Source: SZUA-442 sp051011415 (GTDB lineage: Bacteria; Actinomycetota; Acidimicrobiia; Spongiisociales; UBA5794). From it: a DNA stretch of 12,332 nt. Positions 1-7,156 of the stretch are shown in pieces; positions within the stretch are counted from its first letter, which is position 1, and each line of letters starts with the position of its first letter. The stretch is from NCBI GenBank assembly GCA_051011415.1, contig JBPCTY010000100.1:1-12332 (forward strand). Direction: 5' to 3'. The notes under the pieces were generated by a model. It was not told the DNA's origin, searched no databases, and saw only the letters and a program-made list of their open reading frames with translations. The position numbers and the translations under genes were made by a program.

Positions 1-486
1 CCAGAAGACATCGAGCGGGTCCTCAACGTGAACGTTGCTGGGGTTGCCAACGTTCTTCAATCAGCAGCGCGCACGCTGCGGGCCAACAAGCGAGGCGGCT
101 CGATCGTCAACACGGCATCGATGGCCGGTGTCGGCGGTGCACCGAACATGCTTGCCTATGCGGCGTCAAAGGGTGCAGTGATCAGCCTCACGAAATCGGC
201 TGCTCTTGATCTGGCCCCCTTCGGGATTCGTGTGAATGCCATTTCCCCCGCGTTCATCGGCCCGGGCGAGATGTGGGACCGTCAGGTCCAGATGCAAGCC
301 GAGGTCACCAGTCCCTACTACGCCGACGACCCAGCAGTTGTCGCACAACAAATGGTCGACCTCGTTCCGCTCGGTCGCCTCGGTTCCGTCGATGAGGTTG
401 CAGCGGCCGTTGTATGGCTTTTGTCGGATGAGTCGTCATACATCACAGGCGTAAACATCCCTGTCTCCGGTGGAATCATCGCCTAG
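1..486 (+). CDS. SDR-family NAD(P)-dependent oxidoreductase, 5' end cut by window edge
   Basis: This is the C-terminal 161 residues of a classical short-chain dehydrogenase/reductase; the frame is open to base 1, so the Rossmann nucleotide-binding N-terminus lies outside the window. Numbering visible residues from base 1, the catalytic Ser is S40 (in VNTAS), and Tyr and Lys are Y53 and K57 (YAASK). The IRVNAISPA segment after the active site and the C-terminal GSVDEVAAAVVWLLSDESSYITG block are standard for the family, and the ending SGG is typical. SDRs interconvert hydroxyl and keto groups in the cytoplasm using NAD(P)H; the substrate cannot be told from sequence. The Ala in place of the usual Gly after the conserved Pro (SPAFIGPGE) is a minor departure. 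The gene is co-directional with the SulP gene 93 bases downstream, but that gene seems to have its own promoter, so a functional link is not implied. Confidence 0.93.
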   Translation, partial: PEDIERVLNVNVAGVANVLQSAARTLRANKRGGSIVNTASMAGVGGAPNMLAYAASKGAVISLTKSAALDLAPFGIRVNAISPAFIGPGEMWDRQVQMQAEVTSPYYADDPAVVAQQMVDLVPLGRLGSVDEVAAAVVWLLSDESSYITGVNIPVSGGIIA

Positions 487-567
487 TCAGCGGTCCCTAC
501 GGCCCGTCGCGACGATCACCAACCCACGTCGGTCGACTCACCCTCAGAGTTCCTTCTGCACTTCGGC

Positions 568-573
568 TTTAAT
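568..573 (+). promoter_or_regulatory. Candidate -10 element of the first SulP gene (leaderless start)
   Basis: TTTAAT differs from the TATAAT consensus at one position. It lies exactly six bases before the ATG at 580, which would put the transcription start at or next to the A of the start codon. No Shine-Dalgarno-like sequence precedes this ATG. A good -35 is not visible, so the call rests on the -10 match and the spacing, which recurs at the two regulator genes in this window. Confidence 0.45.
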
Positions 574-579
574 GACCGC

Positions 580-2292
580 ATGCCCGATCCGACCCCAACC
601 GAACTGTCAGACAGCAAGGGTGCGGTTGAGCGATTCATTCCTGGAATCCACGCTCTCGGGTCATACAACCGGTCGTGGTTCCGTCCGGATCTCCTTGCCG
701 GTGTCACGGTATGGGCGATGCTCGTCCCGCAGGCGCTTGGATACTCGACGCTCGCGGGGATGCCGAGTGTCTACGGGCTCTACGCAGCGCTTGGTGCGCT
801 CGTCCTCTATTGGATCTGGGGCTCGAGCAGGGAACTGAACGTTGGGCCCGAGTCAACCGTCGCGATCATGATCGCGACCATCCTCGCTCCGATCGCCGTT
901 GCTGGCTCCGATGAGTACGTAGCCGCAGCAGCGATGCTGGCAATCCTCGTTGGTCTCGTGCTCATCATCGGCGGCCTCTTCAAGCTCGGACGGATCGCCG
1001 ACTTCCTCTCACGACCGATTCTGGCGGGGTACGTATTCGGATCAGGGCTGCTCATCGTCGCTTCCCAGCTCCCTGACTTTCTGGGTATCGATGTCGACTC
1101 GTCCCTGTACGCCACGGACATCGGGTCCGTCATACGCAACCTCGATCAAACCGATGCGACGGCGCTCGCCCTCGGCCTCGCCACCATCGCCCTCATCTTG
1201 CTGATGAAGCGATACGTCGTGGCCATCCCAGGTGCGCTCGTCGCGGTTGTCCTGGGCATCATCGCGGTCTGGTTGTTCGGCCTTGATGTCGACGTGGTCG
1301 GTGCGTTCGAGAGTGGGCTTCCCGCACCAGGACTTCCGGACATTCCACTTGACCAGATCCCACAGCTCATTGGTCCAGCCTTTGCCGTCGCACTTCTCGT
1401 GTACCCGGACTCCGTGCTGACTGCGCGGTCCCTCTCAACGATGAACGGATATCGGATCGACCCGAACCGTGAGTTCTACGGCATCGGCGCAGCGAACATC
1501 GGCTCGAGCCTCCTCGGTGGGTTTGCGGTCAACGGGAGCCAGTCCAGGAGCTTTGTTGTCAGCGATGCAAAGGCCAAGTCACAGGTCGCAAACCTCTGGT
1601 CTGCGGCATTTGTGCTCCTGACACTGCTCGTCCTTGCGCCCATCTTCGAGTACCTGCCATCAGCTGTTCTCGCGGGAATCGTGATCGTCGCCGGACTAGC
1701 TCTCCTTGCAGTCGGCGAGTTCAAGCAATTGTGGCGATACCGTCGCACAGAGTTCTGGATGGCCGTGTTCACCGCAGGTGCAGTTGTCCTCATCGGAATG
1801 CTCGTGGGCATCGTGATCGCCATTGCCCTGTCGATGATCCTCGTCGTGATGAGAGCCGCATCGCCGCACACCGCGACCCTCGGCAGGGTTGGCGACACCG
1901 ACACATACCGAGATATCGAGGACCACCCCGAGACAGAGACATTCCCCGGGCTCTTCATCTACCGGTTTGACGCGCCCCTCTTCTTCGCCAACTCCGGCCG
2001 ATTCCGACAGGATCTCGGCAGCGCCGTCGATGCCGACGCGACAATCACCACGATCATCATCGACGCTGAGTCGATCTACGACATTGATTCCACCGGCGCG
2101 CAAACATTGATGGAGGCCATGGACGAACTGGACGCGATTGGGATCGATGTTGCTTTTGCGCGAGTGCGCACCGAGATTATGGATGAGATGGAAAGCGTCG
2201 GCCTGACCCAGCGGCTGTATGGCGAGGGCATCTACCTCGAGGTAGATGATGCTGTTGCCGACTATCTCAGCCGTCAATCACCAGACGCCTGA
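580..2292 (+). CDS. SulP-family anion transporter with C-terminal STAS domain (first paralog)
   Basis: A 570-residue protein of usual SulP length. Residues about 35-430 form the SLC26/SulP membrane domain, beginning with the signature region DLLAGVTVWAMLVPQALGYSTLAG and continuing through GPESTVAIM and the helix 8-10 region with GIGAANIGSSLLGGFAVNGSQSRS. Residues about 435-565 form a STAS domain with the conserved D503-S504-T505-G506 loop. SulP proteins import or exchange sulfate, bicarbonate, chloride or dicarboxylates at the inner membrane, often with H+ or Na+; the substrate here is not determinable. S504 sits where the phosphorylated Ser of SpoIIAA-type STAS domains lies, so regulation by phosphorylation is possible. 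The ATG at 580 has no SD and seems leaderless. The 3' end overlaps the convergent antiporter gene by 19 bases. It is a paralog of the SulP protein at 3611-5353, sharing the order of motifs but diverged. Confidence 0.93.
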   Translation: MPDPTPTELSDSKGAVERFIPGIHALGSYNRSWFRPDLLAGVTVWAMLVPQALGYSTLAGMPSVYGLYAALGALVLYWIWGSSRELNVGPESTVAIMIATILAPIAVAGSDEYVAAAAMLAILVGLVLIIGGLFKLGRIADFLSRPILAGYVFGSGLLIVASQLPDFLGIDVDSSLYATDIGSVIRNLDQTDATALALGLATIALILLMKRYVVAIPGALVAVVLGIIAVWLFGLDVDVVGAFESGLPAPGLPDIPLDQIPQLIGPAFAVALLVYPDSVLTARSLSTMNGYRIDPNREFYGIGAANIGSSLLGGFAVNGSQSRSFVVSDAKAKSQVANLWSAAFVLLTLLVLAPIFEYLPSAVLAGIVIVAGLALLAVGEFKQLWRYRRTEFWMAVFTAGAVVLIGMLVGIVIAIALSMILVVMRAASPHTATLGRVGDTDTYRDIEDHPETETFPGLFIYRFDAPLFFANSGRFRQDLGSAVDADATITTIIIDAESIYDIDSTGAQTLMEAMDELDAIGIDVAFARVRTEIMDEMESVGLTQRLYGEGIYLEVDDAVADYLSRQSPDA

Positions 2293-3596
2293 TCGTCAAC
2301 GAACGCCTGCCGAACGCCCGGATCCTGGAATCGTGACGGCACTTCGTCCCTGATGTCCACTTCGGCAACATCCTCAACGAGTTCGGGTCTCGTTCTCTCG
2401 ATCCATCTTCCGTATGCCTCTGAGCCCTTAAACGCTGTCACTCCATGAGCGAACACCGAAAGACCCACCGTGATCATCGCCACTGTGACGATCACCTCTT
2501 GGACCTCTGCCGGCAGGGCAGAACTCTCCACGACGACGCCCGCGAGCACTATCGAGGCGAGCCCCCTCGGACCGAACCACCCCATGAATCCGATACTCAC
2601 CACTGAGACCGAGGACCCGATCATCGAGATCGCAACCGACACCATCCGGATCACCAAGAGGCTCAACACCGCGTAGACAACGGTCTCCCAGGTCACAAAG
2701 TCCAGAGCCGGTACGAGGAACACTGCCCCGAAGATCATCAGGCTGAGCATCGTCATTCCGGAACCAACGCTCTCCGAAAACACGTTCACTTCATCAACCT
2801 TGCCCCGGGTCGTCCATCCGACGAGCAGACCGGCCAGCCACGCCGCAATGAATCCGGATCCACCGAGGGGAACCGCAAGTCCGTATGCCCCAATCCCGAT
2901 CGCGAGGGCTCCGATTTGGAGCCAGATCGGCGAAACCCAGTCGCGCTGAGTGGAGTAGACGATCGCCTTTCCGCCGAGCCAGCCAAGTCCGATTCCTACG
3001 ACCGCAGCAAGCAGGATCTCGCTGGCGAGGAAATGGAGCAACGCACCGGCGGAGCCTCCGGCAAGCGCCTCCTGTGCTGCCGAGAGGAACACCACGACTG
3101 CAACGAGAGCGATGCCATCGTTCAGGCCGCTTTCGGTTGCCAAGCCCTGGCGGATGCGTCTGGGCACCCGAGGGTTGGAGATCACGGCTTGGCCGAGTGC
3201 AGCATCGGTCGGCGCAAGAATCGCCGCGATCAGGCCCGCCTCCCAGATGCTGAGCTCGGTGAACATCACGGCTGCAACCGCGAGCCCGATGATGATCATC
3301 GTGGGAAGACCAATCACCAACAGACGGATGGGGATGAAGGCTTCTTTCCTCCAGTTGGTGGAATTGATCACTGCCGCATCCGAGAACAGAACAATCGCCA
3401 GCGTCGCCTCGAGCAGGATTGTGATGATGTGATCGCCCGACTCGGCGTCGATCACACCCAGTCCTGCGCTCGACAATACGAACCCGACCGTCACGAAGAT
3501 CATCGGTCCCGTGACGATGGTCGTGCCAAGACGCTTGGAGAACAACCCGTATGCCACATAGAGGGCTGCGATTGCGAACAGCCAGTATTCAGACAT
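2274..3596 (-). CDS. CPA1-type monovalent cation:proton antiporter (NhaP-like)
   Basis: A 440-residue membrane protein with roughly a dozen hydrophobic segments. The antiporter signature is visible: T130-D131 in APTDAALG and N159-D160 in ESGLNDGIAL, the paired TD/ND motif of electroneutral CPA1 Na+/H+ exchangers. GPRGLASIVL lies late in the membrane domain, as in that family. The last 40 residues are a hydrophilic acidic tail. It exchanges Na+ or K+ for H+ at the cytoplasmic membrane; ion choice is not clear. The frame stays open upstream to 3854, but that extension is Arg-rich low-quality sequence within the 3' end of the SulP gene, so the ATG at 3596 (MSEYWLF) is chosen. It starts 14 bases after the SulP stop with a weak SD (GGGGAC). 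It is last in a three-gene unit and may supply or remove Na+ for the neighbouring SulP carriers. Confidence 0.9.
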   Translation of the reverse strand: MSEYWLFAIAALYVAYGLFSKRLGTTIVTGPMIFVTVGFVLSSAGLGVIDAESGDHIITILLEATLAIVLFSDAAVINSTNWRKEAFIPIRLLVIGLPTMIIIGLAVAAVMFTELSIWEAGLIAAILAPTDAALGQAVISNPRVPRRIRQGLATESGLNDGIALVAVVVFLSAAQEALAGGSAGALLHFLASEILLAAVVGIGLGWLGGKAIVYSTQRDWVSPIWLQIGALAIGIGAYGLAVPLGGSGFIAAWLAGLLVGWTTRGKVDEVNVFSESVGSGMTMLSLMIFGAVFLVPALDFVTWETVVYAVLSLLVIRMVSVAISMIGSSVSVVSIGFMGWFGPRGLASIVLAGVVVESSALPAEVQEVIVTVAMITVGLSVFAHGVTAFKGSEAYGRWIERTRPELVEDVAEVDIRDEVPSRFQDPGVRQAFVDDQASGD

Positions 3597-3610
3597 GCCA
3601 ACGTCCCCGT

Positions 3611-5353
3611 TCAGGCGTCGTCGGTTGGGTCCGGCTCGCCCCTGCCGGCTCGGAACGCCTGACCCGCTTGGCGCACGGTTCCCGTAACCCGCTCCGACCC
3701 GATCGATTCGAGCACTCCAGCTCTTTCGGCCACGAGCAGTGCTTCTCCGTGCAGCCTTGCTAGCCACAGCTGAACGTCTGCCGCTTCGAGTTCCTCGTTC
3801 AGATCGATGATCTCGATCGCACCCGTGACATCGAGATCGGCGAGCTGCTCGCAATCAATGATGAGTGCATCCGCCGGTGGGTCGGTCCGCTCCCACAGCA
3901 GCTCCCTTGCTGTGGCTGAGAATGATGCCGCATTTGCGAAGATCAGTGACCCGCTCGGGCGATACACGACGAGCTCGGGCAGGGTCTCTGCTTCTGGATG
4001 GAGATCGACCCCTACATACGCAACGTTGCCGTCGTCGTCGGTGATCCGGCCGATCTCGGTGCCCTGGGGGAAGCTGGCCCGGTAGATCAATGCCAACAGG
4101 GACAAGATGATGCCGATGATGATGCCTTGGAGAATGTCGACCAGGATGACGCCGAGGAACGCCGCTACCGCAAGCATGAAGTCGATCCGTCTGGTCTGCC
4201 AGAACGTCACGAACCCTGAGAAGTCGATCAACCCCCATACTGCGTGAATCACGATTGCCCCAAGCACGGCCTCGGGCAGCGGTTCGAACAACCATGTGAG
4301 CGCAACGATTGTGATCAGGGTGAAGATTGCGGTGATGATGCTGGTCATCTGAGTCTTCTGGCCTGCAGCGACACCCGCGGCGGTCTTTGAAAGCGATCCG
4401 TCAACGACGAAACCTCCGGATAGGCCGGCACCGAGGTTTGCCGCTCCAAGACCGATCATCTCCTGGTTCGCATCGACCTGATATCCGTACTTGGACGCAT
4501 ACGTCTTGGCAGCCGCGTACGACTCTGCGAAAGCAACGATGATCACGGCGAGGGCACCAACCATGATGTCCGAGATGAGATCCCATCCCGGCCAAGCCGG
4601 CAGCGACAGATTCGGGAGCTCGGCCGGTATTTCGCCAACCACATGAATTCCCAAGTCCTCGAACCCGAAGATCGCGGATGCGGCGATTGCCACCAGCATC
4701 ACCACGAGCGCGCCAGGGACCTTTGGGAGGTACTCGTGGAACAAGAACAGTGCAGCGAGTGAGACGCCCCCGACGATCAGGGTCGGCCAGTGCCAGTCTG
4801 CAAACTGGCTCAGCATCGAACCGAGTTCACGCACCACGTTGGAACCCTCGGCCTCAACACCAAGGACCTTGTCGAGCTGACCCACAGCGATCACGATCGC
4901 AAGACCAACCATGAACCCGGCGAGCACGGACGATGCCATGAAGTTGGCGATCCAACCCATTCGTGCGATGCCCAGACCGATGAAGAACACACCGGTGAAT
5001 ACGGCAAGCCAGATGGTCAGTGCGAGGTAGAGATCACCGTCACTTCCTGCAAGGGGTGCAACCACAGACGCTGAGATGATTGCAACGGTCGAGCTTGGAC
5101 CGACAAACAAGTGCTTGGACGATCCAAAGATCGCATACCCGATCAAGGCGAGCGGAGCAGTGACAAGGCCGACCTCAGGAGGAACACCGGCGATACCAGC
5201 ATATGCCATCGCCTCTGGCACGAGCAATGCCCACACGGTGAGGGCCGCGATGACGTCCACCCGGATGTTCTTCCATTGGTAGTTCGGCAGCCACTCGACG
5301 ATCGGGACGTACCTCTGTACGACCGTCTTTTCTGCTGGGCGCTTGAGCGCCAT
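3611..5353 (-). CDS. SulP-family anion transporter with C-terminal STAS domain (second paralog)
   Basis: A 580-residue protein. The SulP core (about residues 28-425) begins with IRVDVIAALTVWALLVPEAM and contains GPSSTVAIIS and GLGAANLGAGLSGGFVVDGSLSKT. The STAS domain occupies about 435-560. In the STAS loop the sequence is D508-V509-T510-G511, so the position equivalent to the phosphorylated Ser of SpoIIAA-like domains is Val, unlike the paralog at 580. Substrate is unknown; sulfate and bicarbonate are the commonest for the family. A strong SD (GAGGAGAAGG) sits four bases before the ATG. It is the middle gene of the hydrolase-SulP-antiporter unit, with gaps of 17 and 14 bases, so co-transcription is very likely. 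A SulP carrier beside a Na+/H+ antiporter would suit Na+-coupled bicarbonate uptake as in cyanobacterial BicA systems, but this is only a context inference. Confidence 0.93.
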   Translation of the reverse strand: MALKRPAEKTVVQRYVPIVEWLPNYQWKNIRVDVIAALTVWALLVPEAMAYAGIAGVPPEVGLVTAPLALIGYAIFGSSKHLFVGPSSTVAIISASVVAPLAGSDGDLYLALTIWLAVFTGVFFIGLGIARMGWIANFMASSVLAGFMVGLAIVIAVGQLDKVLGVEAEGSNVVRELGSMLSQFADWHWPTLIVGGVSLAALFLFHEYLPKVPGALVVMLVAIAASAIFGFEDLGIHVVGEIPAELPNLSLPAWPGWDLISDIMVGALAVIIVAFAESYAAAKTYASKYGYQVDANQEMIGLGAANLGAGLSGGFVVDGSLSKTAAGVAAGQKTQMTSIITAIFTLITIVALTWLFEPLPEAVLGAIVIHAVWGLIDFSGFVTFWQTRRIDFMLAVAAFLGVILVDILQGIIIGIILSLLALIYRASFPQGTEIGRITDDDGNVAYVGVDLHPEAETLPELVVYRPSGSLIFANAASFSATARELLWERTDPPADALIIDCEQLADLDVTGAIEIIDLNEELEAADVQLWLARLHGEALLVAERAGVLESIGSERVTGTVRQAGQAFRAGRGEPDPTDDA

Positions 5354-5357
5354 AGCG

Positions 5358-5367
5358 CCTTCTCCTC
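5358..5367 (-). promoter_or_regulatory. Strong ribosome binding site of the second SulP gene
   Basis: On the minus strand this reads GAGGAGAAGG, four bases before the ATG ending at 5353. It fixes the start and lies within the 17-base gap after the hydrolase stop codon, supporting translation from an internal operon position. Confidence 0.75.
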
Positions 5368-5370
5368 GAC

Positions 5371-6558
5371 CTACCGGGCGCCCATTTCCTTCAGCTGCGC
5401 CTTGAACTCTTCGATCTCATCGACCGGGATGATGGTGTCTGCAAGCCAATCGGGGAGACCTGTCATGACCGACGGGTCGGTTTGGATGCCGCCCTTCGAC
5501 GCAGCGTACTCATTGTCGGTCACGATGAAGTCCCAGAGCTTCACGTCTGCTTGCCGTGTGACCACATGGTCTGGCGTCACGTTGAACACCGTGAAGTCTT
5601 GCGCCAACGTAAAGGGTCCGTCGTAACCCGTTCGAACTCCATCGAGGACCGGTTGTGGTGTCCCCGGCGCGACCATGGCATGGAAACCGACAGCCATATT
5701 CGGCGCCGCCCCGGTGTAGACCTTTGCTGCGGCTTCAGGCGATGTGTGCTTCGTCCATGCAACGATCTTCGCCTGCATCTCCGTCCACCCCATCCGCTCG
5801 ACGTACATCGCGGGCGGGTTGAAGATCTCGTGGATCAACAGATCGACGTCCTGTGAGTTCTCAATCGTCAGAGTCGACGGCTCGCAGTCGCCTGCGTACA
5901 CAACCGACATGCCCATGTAGTCGAGCCTGAAGCCGACAGCTCCGAAGATGCCGTGTGGTACGGGGAAGGACGTAATGGTGACGCCACCTGCCTCGTAGAT
6001 CACTCGCGACTTGTCGGCCGTGAATCGGTGTGGGGTGATCTCGAACCCGCGTGGGTCGAGGTTTCCGAGCTTCGAATGATCGTGCCACTTCGAGAAGCTC
6101 CGGATCGCCGCAACCAGGTCGTCCATCGTCTCGTCATCATCCAGACCATCCGGGCCATAGATATGCAGGGGCTCGAGGCGGCCGTTCGACTGCCCAAAGT
6201 CGTAGTACATCGGCAGATCACCGATGTGATCGATGTGATAGTGCGACACGAAGATCTTCGTGGCTTTCCAGTACGGAACCCGCATCACGTTGAACGCAGA
6301 GTTCGTCCCTGCTCCGGCATCGAAGATGAAAACATCTCCATTGCCAGCTTCAACCATGAATCCAGCGCAGCCTTGTGCCCTTCGTGCCGGATAGCCGGTG
6401 CCGAGCGCGGTCACGCGAAGCTCTGCCTGACCAAGCTCTTCGGAGCCCGGTAGGTATCGATCCGCATACGACGGAGCTGCCGCGCCATCGTTCTTCACGA
6501 CGACATCGCTGGTCGTGAGGGGGACTCCGGAGTATGGCTCTGGGAACTGGTCGGTCAC
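5371..6558 (-). CDS. MBL-fold metallo-hydrolase, RNase Z-like / GntH-like group
   Basis: A 395-residue cytoplasmic protein with no signal peptide. The metal-binding signature is complete: H106-x-H108-x-D110-H111 (SHYHIDHIGD), H202 (PHG), D224 (YAGDCE) and H293 (GFH), the ligand order of RNase Z/arylsulfatase-type metallo-beta-lactamase folds binding two zinc ions. From memory, the N-terminal DRYLPG..EL motif, the LGTG strand, HTSPEAAAKV and the late VFNVT segment match a group that databases label GntH-like; none of the other genes of the guanitoxin pathway occurs here, so that label should not be read as pathway membership. The start is GTG with AAGGAG six bases upstream. About 50 extra residues follow the fold. 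It leads a unit with a SulP carrier and an antiporter, and is divergent from a MarR regulator across a palindromic site, so its substrate or product may be what MarR senses. Confidence 0.88.
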   Translation of the reverse strand: MTDQFPEPYSGVPLTTSDVVVKNDGAAAPSYADRYLPGSEELGQAELRVTALGTGYPARRAQGCAGFMVEAGNGDVFIFDAGAGTNSAFNVMRVPYWKATKIFVSHYHIDHIGDLPMYYDFGQSNGRLEPLHIYGPDGLDDDETMDDLVAAIRSFSKWHDHSKLGNLDPRGFEITPHRFTADKSRVIYEAGGVTITSFPVPHGIFGAVGFRLDYMGMSVVYAGDCEPSTLTIENSQDVDLLIHEIFNPPAMYVERMGWTEMQAKIVAWTKHTSPEAAAKVYTGAAPNMAVGFHAMVAPGTPQPVLDGVRTGYDGPFTLAQDFTVFNVTPDHVVTRQADVKLWDFIVTDNEYAASKGGIQTDPSVMTGLPDWLADTIIPVDEIEEFKAQLKEMGAR

Positions 6559-6564
6559 GAGAAT

Positions 6565-6570
6565 CTCCTT
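6565..6570 (-). promoter_or_regulatory. Ribosome binding site deciding the GTG start of the hydrolase
   Basis: AAGGAG on the minus strand, six bases before a GTG codon at 6558. It supports GTG as the start, because no upstream ATG is available with comparable spacing. Confidence 0.7.
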
Positions 6571-6590
6571 GGTCGATTGGACACGATGAC

Positions 6591-6620
6591 TTGCTTATCC
6601 GATCTCGTATCCGATATCGT
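6591..6620 (+). promoter_or_regulatory. Candidate promoter of the MarR gene (leaderless)
   Basis: TTGCTT (6591-6596) and TATCGT (6615-6620) are separated by 18 bases. The -10 lies seven bases before the GTG at 6628, giving a predicted transcription start at the start codon; there is no SD. The -35 is only a partial match. Almost the whole promoter is covered by the inverted repeat at 6594-6625, so bound regulator would block RNA polymerase. Confidence 0.4.
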
Positions 6621-6625
6621 ATAAG
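6594..6625. promoter_or_regulatory. Candidate MarR operator: inverted repeat that is also a tandem repeat
   Basis: The left arm CTTATCCGATCTCG (6594-6607) and the right arm CGATATCGTATAAG (6612-6625) are inverted copies matching at 12 of 14 positions around a 4-base centre. The same bases form two head-to-tail 12-mers, TATCCGATCTCG (6596-6607) and TATCCGATATCG (6608-6619), differing at one base. Lying in the 69-base gap between divergent marR-like and hydrolase genes, it is well placed to control both. MarR dimers are known to bind such palindromes; binding here is inferred. Confidence 0.65.
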
Positions 6626-6627
6626 TC

Positions 6628-7107
6628 GTGGTCGCCAGAAGCAAACCTGAGTCGGGAGCACCCGCGGAGCCGAGCGCCGGCCTCTTGGACTCGGACGAGT
6701 TGAGCGCCTTCCTCGGAACGCTCAGGACCGCAACATCCATCATGGGGTCCACCGAAGGTGTACTTCGTGAACTTGACGCAGGGATCACGACCCGAGAATT
6801 CGATGCACTGGTATTCATCGTTGCCTTCGGACCTCTTCGACCTTCCGAGCTGCTGCGGCGGGTCGTGCTGACACACAATGCGCAGACGTTGTCTTCTGTT
6901 CTCGACCGGCTCGAAGCAAGTTCGCTTGCCTTGCGGGAGCCCCACACGGAAGATGCCAGGGCGGTCCTCATAGATGCCACCGATGCCGGCCGCGATCTGA
7001 TCGCGAGCACGTTCCCGATGGTCTATCGGCGTGTAATCGTCCCTATGACATCGGAGTACTCAGCCTCCGAGCTCGGAAGCCTCAGCGAGCTTCTCGGCCG
7101 ACAGTGA
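6628..7107 (+). CDS. MarR-family transcriptional regulator
   Basis: A 159-residue protein of usual MarR size (GTG start). After about 20 poorly ordered residues comes a helical N-terminal dimerisation part, then a winged helix-turn-helix at about residues 55-115: ITTREFDALVFIVAFGPLRPSEL, a recognition helix around LTHNAQTLSSVLDRLEASSL, and a wing with REPHTEDARAVLIDATDAG. The C-terminal helices (LIASTFPMVYRRVIVPM and SASELGSLSELLG) complete the dimer interface. MarR proteins usually repress divergent or adjacent genes and release DNA upon binding a small phenolic or other ligand. It faces the hydrolase operon across a palindrome, so repression of that operon and of itself is the likely role. 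The start is uncertain: the GTG has no SD and seems leaderless, and a TTG at residue 20 is an alternative. Downstream, the channel gene starts 49 bases after the stop and may be read through. Confidence 0.85.
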   Translation: MVARSKPESGAPAEPSAGLLDSDELSAFLGTLRTATSIMGSTEGVLRELDAGITTREFDALVFIVAFGPLRPSELLRRVVLTHNAQTLSSVLDRLEASSLALREPHTEDARAVLIDATDAGRDLIASTFPMVYRRVIVPMTSEYSASELGSLSELLGRQ

Positions 7108-7156
7108 ACGGTCAGTCCTTGACCGACGGTTGCTTGCGCGCTGACATGGGTCACCG

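Noticed and set aside
1696..2277. Minus-strand open frame (193 codons) opposite the first SulP gene
   Set aside because: Cys/His/Gly-rich shadow of the STAS region; the opposite strand encodes a well-supported domain.
2916..3662. Plus-strand open frame (248 codons) opposite the antiporter gene
   Set aside because: Highly charged, Arg/Asp/His-rich translation without hydrophobic core or motif; it is the shadow of the antiporter.
3597..3854. N-terminal extension of 86 residues on the antiporter reading frame
   Set aside because: It lies antiparallel-free inside the 3' end of the second SulP gene on the same strand, is Arg/Gly/Ser-rich with no hydrophobic pattern, and the ATG at 3596 begins exactly where family-like membrane sequence begins.
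7109..7125. Perfect 6-bp inverted repeat CGGTCA/TGACCG just after the MarR stop, considered as a terminator
   Set aside because: The stem is short and no T-run follows; TTGACC inside it could equally be part of a promoter for the MscS gene, but no good -10 with proper spacing is present, so neither call is supported.
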